Of a stretch of 64,000 bases of DNA, positions 56,170-64,000 are shown piece after piece. Origin of the DNA: Paraburkholderia domus. Lineage in GTDB: Bacteria > Pseudomonadota > Gammaproteobacteria > Burkholderiales > Burkholderiaceae. Within the stretch, counting starts at the first letter, position 1. Every line of letters begins with the position of its first letter. The notes under the pieces are model-generated. The model was not told the origin of the DNA. It searched no databases and was given only the letters and a program-made list of their open reading frames with translations. The stretch spans positions 1 to 64,000 of the forward strand of contig NZ_CAJNAT010000010.1 of assembly GCF_905220705.1 (NCBI RefSeq). The letters run 5' to 3'. The position numbers were made by a program, and so were the translations under genes.

Positions 56170-57192
56170 ATGAACCGCTTCCTTCGTCCGCTCGCCGCGT
56201 TCGCTACACTGCTCGCGCTGTCCGCGCCGCTTTCTTCCGTTGCACACGCCGACACCAAAGAAGTCGTGATCGCATATCAGGACATGGTCGTGCCGTGGCG
56301 CTATGCGCAGGCGACCGGCGAAGTCGAAAAAGCCACCGGCTACAAGGTCACTTATCGCAAGCTCGGCAGCGGCGCGGACGTGATCCGCGCGCTGGCTTCC
56401 GGCTCAGTGCAACTCGGCGAAGCAGGGTCGAGCCCGATTGCAGCCGGGCTATCGCAAGGCGTCGATATTTCGCTGTTCTGGATTCTGGACAACATCAACG
56501 ACGCTGAAGCGCTGGTCGCGCGCGACGGCTCGAACATCACCAGTGTCGCCGGTCTGAAGGGCAAGAAGATTGGCGTCCCGTTCGTTTCGACCTCGCACTT
56601 TCATACGCTGGTTGCCTTGCAGAACGCCGGCGTGAATCCGTCCGATGTGAAGATCGTCAATCTGCGCCCGCCTGAAGTCGCGGCGGCGTGGGAGCGCGGC
56701 GACATCGACGCGACTTACATCTGGGACCCGGTGCTGGCGAAGGTGAAGAAGAACGGCAAAGTGCTGATCACATCGGGTCAGGTTGCGCAGCAAACCGGCA
56801 AGGCGACGTTCGACGGCTTCGTTGTCGACCGCAAGTTCGCTAGTCAGAATGCCGAGTTCGTCGCGCGCTTCGTGAAGGTGCTGGCCGCGACCGATGCGAG
56901 CTACCGCGATCACACGTCGGCATGGACCGCGACGTCGCCGCAGGTCGAGGCGGTTGCGAAAGAGTCCGGCGCCACCGCTCAGGAAGTGCCGGCGAGCCTC
57001 GCGCTGTATGCGTTCCCGACACCGGCCCAGCAGGCATCGACTGCATGGCTTGGCGGCGGTGCGCAATCTGGCGCGGCTAAATCGCTGGCCGCGACTGCTG
57101 CATTCCTGAAGACGCAGGGCACGATTCAGAATGTGTTGGCCGACTACTCGACCGGCGTCGATCCTCAGTTCGTGCAGCGCGCGGCGCATTAA
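56170..57192 (+). CDS. tauA: Taurine ABC transporter substrate-binding protein TauA
   Basis: A 340-residue periplasmic protein with a signal peptide ending near VAHAD (residues 1-28). The core matches aliphatic sulfonate/taurine binding proteins: VVIAYQDMVVPWRYAQATGEVEKATGYKV, GSGADVIRALASGSVQLGEAGSSP, FVSTSHFHTLVALQNAGV and the W-containing ATYIWDPVLAKV. It starts the tauA-tauB-tauC transporter for sulfonate uptake. The cytosolic dioxygenase TauD is not present in this window. Confidence 0.93.
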   Translation: MNRFLRPLAAFATLLALSAPLSSVAHADTKEVVIAYQDMVVPWRYAQATGEVEKATGYKVTYRKLGSGADVIRALASGSVQLGEAGSSPIAAGLSQGVDISLFWILDNINDAEALVARDGSNITSVAGLKGKKIGVPFVSTSHFHTLVALQNAGVNPSDVKIVNLRPPEVAAAWERGDIDATYIWDPVLAKVKKNGKVLITSGQVAQQTGKATFDGFVVDRKFASQNAEFVARFVKVLAATDASYRDHTSAWTATSPQVEAVAKESGATAQEVPASLALYAFPTPAQQASTAWLGGGAQSGAAKSLAATAAFLKTQGTIQNVLADYSTGVDPQFVQRAAH

Positions 57193-57233
57193 CGGTTGAG
57201 CATGGTTATCCATCGGCATGATGAGGCACGGCG

Positions 57234-58040
57234 ATGAGCAGTCTTGAGATCCGGCGGCTGCACGTCGCCTACGAAGGCGCACGCGGCGCGGCGCCGCACG
57301 TCGCGCTCGCCGACGTCGATCTGCGCATCGAACCGGGCGAGTTCGTCGTTGCGCTGGGTGCATCCGGTTGCGGCAAGACGACCTTGCTGAACTGCATCGC
57401 CGGTTTCATTCAACCGACCGGGGGCGAGGTGCGTTTGAACGGCGAGCCCGTGCTTGGGCCGGGCGCGGACCGCGGCGTCGTGTTCCAGAAGTACGCGCTG
57501 ATGCCCTGGCTCGACGTGCTCGACAACGTCGCCCTCGGCTTGCGTTTTCAGCGTGTACCGAAGGCGCAGCGTGAGCGCATCGCGCTGGAGATGCTCGCGC
57601 TGGTTGGGCTCGAGAAGCATGCGCGTTCGCGGGTCTACGCGCTGTCCGGCGGCATGCAGCAGCGCGTGGGTATTGCACGCGCGCTGGCAAGCGATCCGCA
57701 AGTGCTGCTGATGGACGAGCCGATGGGTGCGCTCGACGCGATGACGCGCGAGTCGATGCAGGAGCTTGTGCTGGACGTATGGGGCCGCACCCGCAAGACG
57801 GTGTTCTTCATTACACATAGCGTGGAGGAAGCGCTGTTTCTGGCGACTCGCCTCGTCGTGATGACGCCGGGGCCCGGCCGTATCGCAGAGAGCTACGACC
57901 TGCCATTCGCACAGCGCTTTCTCGAGACCCGCGACGCACGCGCGATCAAGTCGTCGCCGGAATTCATCGACTGGCGCGAACGGTTGGTGCGCCGTCTGCA
58001 CGAACGGAATGAGCGGAATCAGGAAGAGGTGGTGTTGTGA
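57234..58040 (+). CDS. tauB: Taurine ABC transporter ATPase TauB
   Basis: ATPase of 268 residues. Walker A GASGCGKTT is at about 42-50, the signature LSGGMQQRVGIARAL, Walker B VLLMDEPMGALD. The pattern is typical for nitrate/sulfonate/taurine importers. ATG 57234 has GAGG about 6 bases upstream. The stop codon overlaps the tauC start (GTGA). Confidence 0.93.
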   Translation: MSSLEIRRLHVAYEGARGAAPHVALADVDLRIEPGEFVVALGASGCGKTTLLNCIAGFIQPTGGEVRLNGEPVLGPGADRGVVFQKYALMPWLDVLDNVALGLRFQRVPKAQRERIALEMLALVGLEKHARSRVYALSGGMQQRVGIARALASDPQVLLMDEPMGALDAMTRESMQELVLDVWGRTRKTVFFITHSVEEALFLATRLVVMTPGPGRIAESYDLPFAQRFLETRDARAIKSSPEFIDWRERLVRRLHERNERNQEEVVL

Positions 58041-58906
58041 CGGCTTCGCGTGGATCTTTGGGCAACGTGCCACTGACCCAGGCCAGCGAACCGCCCGGAC
58101 GCAAGGCGCGGCCGGTACGCGGCTGGCGCTTGCCGGGCGAAGGGCCGACTGCGGCGCTGAGCGCGGTCTCGGTAACGACGCTCGCAGCGCTATGGTGGCT
58201 CGCCACGCATCTGCATTGGCTGCCTCCGCTATTCCTGCCGACGCCCGAGGCCGTTTGGGCCGCGTTTCAGGACGCCTGGCACGGACGTATTCAAGGCGGC
58301 TTGCCGCTCTCCGAGCATCTCGCATGGAGTGCGCTGCGCGTATTCGGCGCGTTCGCGCTGGCCGCGATCACGGCGGTACCGGTCGGGATCTTGATGGGCG
58401 TGAGCCGGGTTGCGCGCGGTTTGCTCGATCCGCCGCTGGAGTTCTACCGGCCGTTGCCACCGCTTGCGTATTTGCCGCTGGTGGTGATCTGGTTCGGTAT
58501 CGACGAGACGGCGAAGATCGTTGTGATCTACCTCGCCTGTTTCGCGCCGATTGCGATGGCGGCGCGCGCCGGTGTGCGCAGCGCGACGGTCGAGCAGATT
58601 CATGCGGCGTACTCGCTCGGTGGCCGCTTCGTGCAGATCGTGCGCTATGTGGTCCTGCCGGCGGCGTTGCCTGAGATCCTGACCGGCTTGCGAATTGCGA
58701 TCGGCTTCGGCTGGACCACGCTGGTCGCCGCCGAGATGGTCGCGGCGACCGCTGGTCTCGGTCAGATGGTCCTCAACGCATCGAGCTTTTTGCGCACCGA
58801 TGTGGTGGTGATGGGCATTGTGCTGATCGGACTGATCGCGTGGTTATTCGATCTCGGCATGCGTGCGCTTGAACGGCGGCTGGTACCGTGGAAGGGGCGC
58901 GTGTAG
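58037..58906 (+). CDS. tauC: Taurine ABC transporter permease TauC
   Basis: Inner-membrane permease of 289 residues with about six hydrophobic segments and the BPD-type EAA loop (YSLGGRFVQIVRYVVLPAALPEILTGLRIAIGF). The GTG start at 58037 overlaps tauB by four bases and is preceded by an AGAGG stretch. N-terminal residues 1-40 are a basic, proline-rich cytoplasmic tail. Last gene of the tau operon. Confidence 0.92.
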   Translation: MTASRGSLGNVPLTQASEPPGRKARPVRGWRLPGEGPTAALSAVSVTTLAALWWLATHLHWLPPLFLPTPEAVWAAFQDAWHGRIQGGLPLSEHLAWSALRVFGAFALAAITAVPVGILMGVSRVARGLLDPPLEFYRPLPPLAYLPLVVIWFGIDETAKIVVIYLACFAPIAMAARAGVRSATVEQIHAAYSLGGRFVQIVRYVVLPAALPEILTGLRIAIGFGWTTLVAAEMVAATAGLGQMVLNASSFLRTDVVVMGIVLIGLIAWLFDLGMRALERRLVPWKGRV

Positions 58907-58917
58907 CCAGCCTGGCC

Positions 58918-59601
58918 TCAAGCAAACAATTCGATCACCGGCCAGCCGCGCTCCGTGGCAATGGCGCGCAGACGCGGGTCGGGATTGGCCGCGACCGGAT
59001 GGGTGACGCGCTCGAGCAAAGGCACGTCGTTGATCGAGTCACTATAGAACCAGCTCTGCGGAAAATCTTGCAGGCGATGTCCGAGCGAAGCCAGCCAGTT
59101 CTCGGTACGGGTGATCTTGCCTTCGCGGAAGGTTGGCACGCCGACGGCGTGTCCGGTAAAGCGCGCCAAAGGATCGCCGCCCTCGGTGCCGAGATCGATG
59201 CCCAGTAGATGTTCGAAGCCGAGTGCCTTGCCGATCGGCTTCGTAATGAACACGTTGGTGGCTGTGACGATGCAGCACAGGTCGCCGGCTTCGATATGAC
59301 GTTGCACGAGTTCCCGCGCGGCCGGCAGGATGGCCGGCGCAATCACCGCCTCCATGAACTGCGCATGCCACGCGTCGAGCTGCTCACGCGAGTGGCGAGC
59401 CAGCGGCGCCAATGTGTAGTTCAGATAGGCGGTCATATCGAGCGTACCGGCCACGTACTGCCGGTAGTAATCGTCGATCTCTTCCGCGTGCTGCGCAGCG
59501 CCTTCTATGCCCAATCCGGCGATGAAGTGGGCCCACGCCTGATCGCTGTCGAGCGGCAGCAGCGTATGGTCCAGGTCGAACAGCGCAAGGTTGCGGCTCA
59601 T
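58918..59601 (-). CDS. HAD-IB family hydrolase
   Basis: HAD-superfamily phosphatase of 227 residues. The DxDxT motif is FDLDHT (Asp9, Asp11), the lysine motif is in KITRTENW, and motif IV is YSDSINDVPLL. The subclass IB resembles phosphoserine phosphatase-like proteins without proof of substrate. ATG 59601 follows GAGG; the frame upstream is open but implausible. It converges with tauC, 11 bases between the stops. Confidence 0.88.
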   Translation of the reverse strand: MSRNLALFDLDHTLLPLDSDQAWAHFIAGLGIEGAAQHAEEIDDYYRQYVAGTLDMTAYLNYTLAPLARHSREQLDAWHAQFMEAVIAPAILPAARELVQRHIEAGDLCCIVTATNVFITKPIGKALGFEHLLGIDLGTEGGDPLARFTGHAVGVPTFREGKITRTENWLASLGHRLQDFPQSWFYSDSINDVPLLERVTHPVAANPDPRLRAIATERGWPVIELFA

Positions 59602-59735
59602 CCAGAGTCCTCGTGATGAAGTGGGCAAATGAAGTGATCGAACGAATCGCGTTCCGCACGATGAGCCGGTGCACAGCGATCCGCAGGTTGGCACGAGCGT
59701 ATATTTAAAAGCACAAAATTACAATAAGGCAGAAA

Positions 59736-59753
59736 TGTGCAACACTACTGTCA
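59736..59753 (+). promoter_or_regulatory. Possible degenerate Pho box
   Basis: CTGTCAT at 59747-59753 is a perfect PhoB half-site, followed by AAA as in the consensus. The half-site 11 bases earlier (GTGCAAC) matches in only three of seven positions. It lies 44-74 bases upstream of the candidate starts of the phosphate transporter gene, where a PhoB site would make sense. Confidence 0.35.
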
Positions 59754-59826
59754 TAAACGCCCCGGGTGCTGGTTCGCGCGGCACGCGGTTCGAGTGATGG
59801 CAGCAGGAACGGATGCGCAGTGCCTT

Positions 59827-61494
59827 ATGTTGATCCTTCTTAACCTTCTGGCTGGTGTGGCGCTCCTCGTGTGGGGATCGCACATCGTACGTACCGGCAT
59901 CCTGCGCGTGCTCGGCGCCGATCTGCGCGGCGTCCTCGGGCGCAGCACCAGCAGCCGCTGGCGTGCCTTCCTTTCGGGCGTTGGTGTTACGAGCCTCGTG
60001 CAGAGCAGCAATGCGACGGCGGTGATCGCCACGTCGTTTGCCGCGCAAGGTCTTCTGCCGCTCACCAGCGGCCTCGCGATCATGCTTGGTGCCGACGTCG
60101 GCACCGCACTCATGGCACGGCTGCTCACGCTCGATTTGTCATGGCTGTCGCCGATCCTGATTCTGTTTGGCGTGCCGCTCTTTCTGTCGCGCAAGCAAAC
60201 CCGCGTCGGCCAGATCGGGCGCACGCTGATCGGGCTTGGTCTGATTCTGCTGGCCTTGCATCTGATCGTCGAAGCCGCCCAGCCGATGATGCACGGCGCC
60301 GGCGTGCGCGTGATGTTCGGCGCGCTGACCGGCGACACCATGCTCGACGCGCTGGTCGGTGCAGCGTTCGCGATGCTGTCCTATTCGAGTCTTGCAGCGG
60401 TCCTGCTGACAGCGACGCTTGCCTCGTCCGGCGTGATCTCACTGAAGGTGGCGCTGTGTCTCGTGATCGGCGCGAATCTCGGCAGCGGCTTGCTGGCGCT
60501 GATGGGTACGCTCGCGCAGAACACGGCGGCGCGGCGTATGGCCTTGGGCAGTCTGGCGTTCAAGCTGGCCGGCGCGCTGCTCATCCTGCCTTTCGCGCCG
60601 CTGCTTGCGCGCGGGCTGCCGGTGCTGATCGCAAATCCACGCGAAGCGGTGGTCGGCTTTCATGTGATCTACAACACGCTGCGTTGCTGCGCCTGCCTTT
60701 TGCTGATCGATCCGGTGGCACGCATCTGCACGCGGGTGTTGCCCGAGCGGCCGCAAGCCAACGGCGAACTGCGGCCGCTGCATCTGGATGCCGCCGCGCT
60801 CCCTACACCCACGCTCGCACTCGCGTACGCCGCGCGTGAGGTGCTGCGTATCGGCGACATTGTGCGCACCATGCTCGATAACGTCGCCGACCTGATCCAT
60901 AACAATAGCCTCGAAAAGGCGCGCGAAACGGTCCGTATGGACGACGACGTGGACCAACTCTATGCTGCGGTCAAAAGCTATCTGACGTTGATCTCCCGCG
61001 AGCAACTCGACGAGGCCGACAGCCGCCGCTGGACCGACATCATCTCGCTGACGATCAACCTGGAGCATGCGGGCGACATCATCGAGCGGATCGTCTGCGA
61101 TATCGAGGAAAAGAAAATCGCGCACCGCCTGTCGTTTTCGGAGGAGGGGCTGGGCGAGCTCGACGACCTGCACGCGCGGCTCGTCGGCAATCTGCAGCTT
61201 GGCCTGTCGGTGTTTCTGAATAACGATCTGCGTTGCGCCGAGCGGCTGCTGGCGGAGAAGGAGCGCTTTCGCGATCTGGAGCGCGCGTATTCATACAAAC
61301 ACCTGGACCGGCTCGCCGGGCAAACCTTGCGCAGTATCGAAACCAGCGCTTTGCATCTCGATCTGATCAGCGACATGAAGCGACTCAATTCGCTGTTCTG
61401 TTCGACGGCCTATCCGGTGCTCGACGCAGCTGGCGCGCTGCGCGATACGCGCTTGCGCAAGCGCGTGCTCGACACGATGTATGTGAAGGAGTAG
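59827..61494 (+). CDS. Na/Pi cotransporter family protein with PhoU-like tail
   Basis: A 555-residue protein: the first half is a membrane domain of the Na/Pi cotransporter family with the QSSxA motif QSSNATAVIATSF (59-71), and a second half-repeat LSYSSLAAVLLTATLASSG in which the Q is replaced by Y. The C-terminal 220 residues are helical and resemble PhoU (LRIGDIVRTMLDNVADLI, INLEHAGDIIERIVCDIEEK). It may import or export phosphate. The start at 59827 is chosen; ATG 59797 is in frame. It converges with the DeoR-type regulator. Confidence 0.85.
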   Translation: MLILLNLLAGVALLVWGSHIVRTGILRVLGADLRGVLGRSTSSRWRAFLSGVGVTSLVQSSNATAVIATSFAAQGLLPLTSGLAIMLGADVGTALMARLLTLDLSWLSPILILFGVPLFLSRKQTRVGQIGRTLIGLGLILLALHLIVEAAQPMMHGAGVRVMFGALTGDTMLDALVGAAFAMLSYSSLAAVLLTATLASSGVISLKVALCLVIGANLGSGLLALMGTLAQNTAARRMALGSLAFKLAGALLILPFAPLLARGLPVLIANPREAVVGFHVIYNTLRCCACLLLIDPVARICTRVLPERPQANGELRPLHLDAAALPTPTLALAYAAREVLRIGDIVRTMLDNVADLIHNNSLEKARETVRMDDDVDQLYAAVKSYLTLISREQLDEADSRRWTDIISLTINLEHAGDIIERIVCDIEEKKIAHRLSFSEEGLGELDDLHARLVGNLQLGLSVFLNNDLRCAERLLAEKERFRDLERAYSYKHLDRLAGQTLRSIETSALHLDLISDMKRLNSLFCSTAYPVLDAAGALRDTRLRKRVLDTMYVKE

Positions 61495-61510
61495 GGCGAG
61501 GCCCTAGGCC

Positions 61511-62281
61511 CTAAGCCAGAACGATTTCTTCCAGCTTCTTTTTTAGCGCGGCAAAGTCGGCGGCTTCGGCCGCCTTTTTGTTGGTGACCAGCACATCGAT
61601 CCGATCGACCGGACAGTACGAAATCCGGCTGCGCTGCCCGATCTTGCTGTAGTCGGCGAGGATCGCCACGCGATCGGCGTTAGCGACCATGGCGCGTGCC
61701 ACTTCGGTTTCAGCGTGATCGTAGTTGGTCGCGCCATGCCGGTGATCGATGCCGACCGGCGAGAGCAAGGCCATGTCCGCACGATAGCGCTGGATGTCGA
61801 GCACGGTGGTGGCGCCGGTGGTCGCCATGGCGCGATCGCTGATCGAGCCACCTAGCAGAATGACTTCGTTGGCCGCTTCCGTTTGATCCACGGCGCCGCG
61901 CATTTTCAGCGCGACGTCGATGGAATTGGTGACGATCGTCAGGTTCGCCAGTTTCGCCAGCTCTTCAGCGAGCGCCGCGGTGGTGGTGCCCGCATCGATG
62001 AAAAGTGTCTGGCCGCTTGCGATCAAACCGGTGGCCGCCTTCGCAATCGCCGTTTTAGCTTTGACACGCATGTGAGCGCGCTCGGCGATTGGTGCCTCGT
62101 CGGCGGGTTTGATCGCGCCGCCATGCACGCGCTTCAGTTCACCGAGTGCTTCGAGGTCGAGCAGATCGCGCCGCACGGTTTCGCGCGACACCCCGAGGTC
62201 CGCCATGATCCGTTCGGTCGACACGCGTTGAAGCGTAGACAGCAACGCGCGAATTCTCTGATGACGGTCTTCCTGCCACAT
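61511..62281 (-). CDS. DeoR/GlpR-family transcriptional regulator
   Basis: A 256-residue regulator. The N-terminal helix-turn-helix (RHQRIRALLSTLQRVSTERIMADLGVSRETVRRDLLDLEALGELKRVHGGA, about 6-57) and the sugar-phosphate-sensing DeoR C-terminal domain (GQTLFIDAGTTTAALAEEL, NSIDVALKM, LLGGSIS) are clear. It resembles GlpR, the glycerol-3-phosphate-sensing repressor. Upstream lies an inverted repeat TTTCGAACAT...ATGTTCGGAAA of the type GlpR binds, and beyond it a glycerophosphodiester phosphodiesterase gene. Those links favour GlpR function but are inference. Confidence 0.9.
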   Translation of the reverse strand: MWQEDRHQRIRALLSTLQRVSTERIMADLGVSRETVRRDLLDLEALGELKRVHGGAIKPADEAPIAERAHMRVKAKTAIAKAATGLIASGQTLFIDAGTTTAALAEELAKLANLTIVTNSIDVALKMRGAVDQTEAANEVILLGGSISDRAMATTGATTVLDIQRYRADMALLSPVGIDHRHGATNYDHAETEVARAMVANADRVAILADYSKIGQRSRISYCPVDRIDVLVTNKKAAEAADFAALKKKLEEIVLA

Positions 62282-62337
62282 GCATTTTTCCTTGGATGCG
62301 AACGCTCGCTGACACGGCTTTTTTAAAGTGCCATCGT

Positions 62338-62355
62338 GGACACGGATGTGTGTCC
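62338..62355. repeat. Short perfect hairpin
   Basis: GGACAC-GGATGT-GTGTCC lies about 60 bases upstream of the GlpR-type gene on the minus strand. No U-tract, so it is not a terminator; it could be a secondary structure or a second operator. Confidence 0.4.
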
Positions 62356-62462
62356 GGACTATGTCAAGCGTACTACTTTAGCCCAATTGTGTTGTATTTT
62401 TTTGGCAGCTTGCAAGTTTGTGTATTTCACCTTAGCCTTCGCAGATCGAAGCGTTGCGCCCA

Positions 62463-62515
62463 TTTCGAACATCAAATGTTCGGAAAGGAATTGAAATGTC
62501 CGATTTCGAGCATTT
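62463..62515. promoter_or_regulatory. GlpR-type operator region
   Basis: TTTCGAACAT-CAA-ATGTTCGGAAA (62463-62486) is a near-perfect palindrome around the ATGTTCG core found in GlpR operators, and ATTTCGAGCATTT (62503-62515) is a further half-site. The tandem arrangement is typical for cooperative repressor binding. It lies between the divergent regulator and phosphodiesterase genes. Confidence 0.55.
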
Positions 62516-62639
62516 TGCGGCGCTTTTTGGCAATTTGATTGACTCATGTCGTTGCCATAATGAATCTTGGGATCTGCCGTCTGAACAATTCGCTGCTGCA
62601 TGCGGCGCTGCCTGGAAGTCGCACGGTTCGGCATCCTGA
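62496..62639 (+). CDS. Candidate small protein, 47 residues
   Basis: MSDFEHFAALFGNLIDSCRC begins a 47-codon frame at 62496 with AAGGA six to seven bases upstream. The product contains three cysteines and no membrane helix. No family recognised. It overlaps the second half of the probable GlpR operator, so it may be a leader or simply chance; codon use is less GC-rich than in neighbouring genes. Confidence 0.25.
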   Translation: MSDFEHFAALFGNLIDSCRCHNESWDLPSEQFAAACGAAWKSHGSAS

Positions 62640-62829
62640 CCATAAGATAGCAGGGACGTCGCGGGTGTGGCATTGGCCTCATGGCCAGCTATCGCAGCGC
62701 TGCCCATTGGCGCGATACTACGTGCGGGGCTCACGCGTAGAGGCTGCAGGGCGCAGTTGTTGCATGGCAGTGGTAGCCGGGAACGTGTCGAGAGCATATT
62801 AACCCGCTCTATCTGGAAGGTAACGAGAC
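62640..62829. other. Non-coding leader of the phosphodiesterase gene
   Basis: Nothing recognisable besides the ribosome site. The whole gap between the regulator and the phosphodiesterase gene is 548 bases, with the operator in its left third and the hairpin near the regulator. Confidence 0.4.
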
Positions 62830-63612
62830 GTGGGAAACGGGATTGATCGCACCTTAACCGCAAACTGGCTGTATCCGAAGCTGGTTGCGCATCGCTGCGG
62901 CGGCACGCTGGCGCCGGAGAACACGCTGGCCGGTTTCGACGCGTGCGTGCGCTACGGCTACCGCATGGTCGAATTCGACGCCAAGCTTTCCGCTGACAAC
63001 CAGCTCTTTCTGTTGCACGACGACACGCTGGAACGCACCACCAACGGTCATGGCGCCGCTGCTGAACACACGTGGCACCAACTAGCCGCGCTCGATGCCG
63101 GCGCCTGGTTCGGGCCGCAGTTCGCCGGCACGCACCTGCCGACGCTCGCCGAGGCCGCGGGGCGTTGTGCGCGAGATGGCATTGCCGCCAACATCGAAAT
63201 CAAACCGTGCCCGGGGCGCGACGAGATCACGGGGCAACTGGTCGCAAGCGGTGCGCTGACTCTGTGGCAAGGGCAGACTCCGCTGCTGTCATCGTTTTCG
63301 TTCGAGGCACTTGCCGCGGCGCGCGATGCGGCGCCCGTATTGCAACGCGGCATGCTGTTCGAAGAAGTCCCGGCGGACTGGCTGCGCATTGTGCGGGAAC
63401 TGGATTGCGTGTCGTTGCACGCGAGCCACCGGTATCTGAACGAGCGGCTGGTCGCCGAGATCAAGGCCGCCGGATTACGCGTGCTGGCCTACACGGTGAA
63501 CGAGCCTGAGCGTGCGAGGCTGCTGGCCCAATGGGGCGTCGACATGATTTGTACTGATCGCATCGATATACTGGAACACGACATGTTTCAGGCACCGGCA
63601 AAGCCGGCCTGA
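62830..63612 (+). CDS. ugpQ: Glycerophosphodiester phosphodiesterase (UgpQ-type)
   Basis: A 260-residue cytoplasmic GDPD-family enzyme (no signal peptide) that releases sn-glycerol 3-phosphate from phosphodiesters. Catalytic residues: His21, Arg22 in AHRCGG, Glu30, Asn31 in PENT, and His63 in LLHDDTLERTT; the metal-binding EIKP follows at about 122. The GTG at 62830 is preceded by AAGG at about 9 bases. The following gene encodes a periplasmic solute-binding protein, so uptake and cleavage of the same substrate is plausible. Confidence 0.9.
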   Translation: MGNGIDRTLTANWLYPKLVAHRCGGTLAPENTLAGFDACVRYGYRMVEFDAKLSADNQLFLLHDDTLERTTNGHGAAAEHTWHQLAALDAGAWFGPQFAGTHLPTLAEAAGRCARDGIAANIEIKPCPGRDEITGQLVASGALTLWQGQTPLLSSFSFEALAAARDAAPVLQRGMLFEEVPADWLRIVRELDCVSLHASHRYLNERLVAEIKAAGLRVLAYTVNEPERARLLAQWGVDMICTDRIDILEHDMFQAPAKPA

Positions 63613-63717
63613 GCATGGCGCGGGTACGCGAGTGCGAGCTTGCACAGGCGCGCGCCCATAGAGCTTGAAACCAGAAATTTCCAAACGTAGCAATTTCGGC
63701 AGAGGATGGGGAAGACT

Positions 63718-64000
63718 ATGAAGCGCACCGCGTTAGCTCGTTTACTTTCGATGTCGGCCGCTGCGGGCGTTGCCGCAGCCGGCGTGAGCAGCGCCTCGGC
63801 CGCGCCGCTCGACGCACTGGTCGCAGCCGCCAAGCAGGAAGGCCAACTCACCGTGATCGCGTTGCCGCACGACTGGTGCAACTACGGTCAACTGGTCGCT
63901 GGCTTTCAGAAGAAATACGGCATCAAGATCAACGAGCTGAATCCGGATGCGGGTTCGGGCGACGAAGTCGAAGCCATCAAGGCGAACAAGGGCAACAAGG
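63718..64000 (+). CDS. Periplasmic solute-binding protein, N-terminal part (cut by window edge)
   Basis: The first 94 codons are present. A signal peptide (MKRTALARLLSMSAAAGVAA up to SSASA) is followed by an extracellular solute-binding start: LDALVAAAKQEGQLTVIALP, then YGQLVAGFQKKYGIKINELN and GSGDEVEAIKANKGN. The pattern resembles spermidine/putrescine- or iron-type binding proteins of the AfuA/YdcS kind more than UgpB, so the ligand is open. The ATG at 63718 has GGGGAAG a few bases upstream. Gene is presumably the first of an ABC transporter operon downstream of ugpQ. Confidence 0.8.
   Translation, partial: MKRTALARLLSMSAAAGVAAAGVSSASAAPLDALVAAAKQEGQLTVIALPHDWCNYGQLVAGFQKKYGIKINELNPDAGSGDEVEAIKANKGNK

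Noticed and set aside
62454..62494. Possible extension of the 47-codon frame to an upstream ATG at 62454
   Set aside because: The extension runs through the palindromic operator and has no ribosome site; the frame from 62496 is retained only as a weak candidate.

Overview
The window is a gene-dense, GC-rich stretch of a betaproteobacterial chromosome. Protein resemblance (AceK, PhaM, the bioA-F-D-B order, DUF3567/DUF1840/DUF2917 proteins, a methionine synthase split into two genes) points to Burkholderiaceae, most likely Paraburkholderia. Almost all genes are intact housekeeping or catabolic genes. Clearly accessory DNA is confined to the left edge (an Rhs protein N-terminus beside an ISAs1/H-repeat transposase remnant), a roughly 660-bp inverted-repeat element at 5749-6409, and possibly a short AT-richer patch at 55.4-55.9 kb.

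Layout. 1-1.0 kb: 5' end of a secreted Rhs-type gene on the minus strand, an AT-rich promoter region and the transposase relic. 1.0-5.4 kb: complete minus-strand biotin operon bioA-bioF-bioD-bioB closed by a terminator. 5.4-8.3 kb: large inverted-repeat element and a secreted alpha/beta hydrolase. 8.3-15.1 kb: minus-strand block merR-aceK-carbonic anhydrase-thiolase-SDR-acyl-CoA dehydrogenase-ychJ, headed by a MerR-type palindromic promoter shared with a divergent metallo-beta-lactamase-fold hydrolase. 16.4-25.3 kb: ABC-F protein, peptide-type binding protein, cobalamin-binding-like protein with an SDR, DsbA, a SPOR-domain protein and ArgS. 26.5-30.4 kb: split cobalamin-dependent methionine synthase. 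31-37.8 kb: pcaD-like hydrolase, DUF3108 protein, IclR regulator divergent from a fumarylacetoacetate hydrolase-family enzyme, a LivJ-like binding protein and an enoyl-CoA hydratase. 38-42.9 kb: PhaM, a ferritin-like diiron protein, rfaE2, and birA-coaX with a small membrane protein. 42.9-47.8 kb: MCE/Mla-type lipid transport operon (STAS-permease, ATPase, MlaD, PqiC-like lipoprotein) followed by a VanZ-family protein. 48-55.1 kb: ferredoxin-like protein, hydrolase, then dacC-like, D-amino acid transaminase and ybeD, an inserted LysR/DUF2917 divergent pair, then lipB-lipA. 55.2-64 kb: two small membrane proteins, tauABC, a HAD phosphatase, a Na/Pi cotransporter, a GlpR-type DeoR regulator, a glycerophosphodiester phosphodiesterase and the start of a periplasmic binding protein.

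How the genes fit together. Two cofactors recur: biotin (bioAFDB plus a BirA that lacks a DNA-binding domain) and lipoate (lipB/lipA). Cobalamin appears in MetH and possibly in the BtuF-like protein. The merR-aceK block links acyl-CoA/ketone breakdown enzymes with control of isocitrate dehydrogenase flux, and the MerR protein probably regulates it. I did not find a CRISPR array, prophage, tRNA, rRNA or an obviously new multigene defence or biosynthetic system. The features most deserving a second look are the long inverted-repeat element, the Rhs/H-repeat edge, the MerR promoter architecture, the unexplained 440-bp segment at 38.9-39.4 kb, and a 44-codon membrane protein gene next to lipA.
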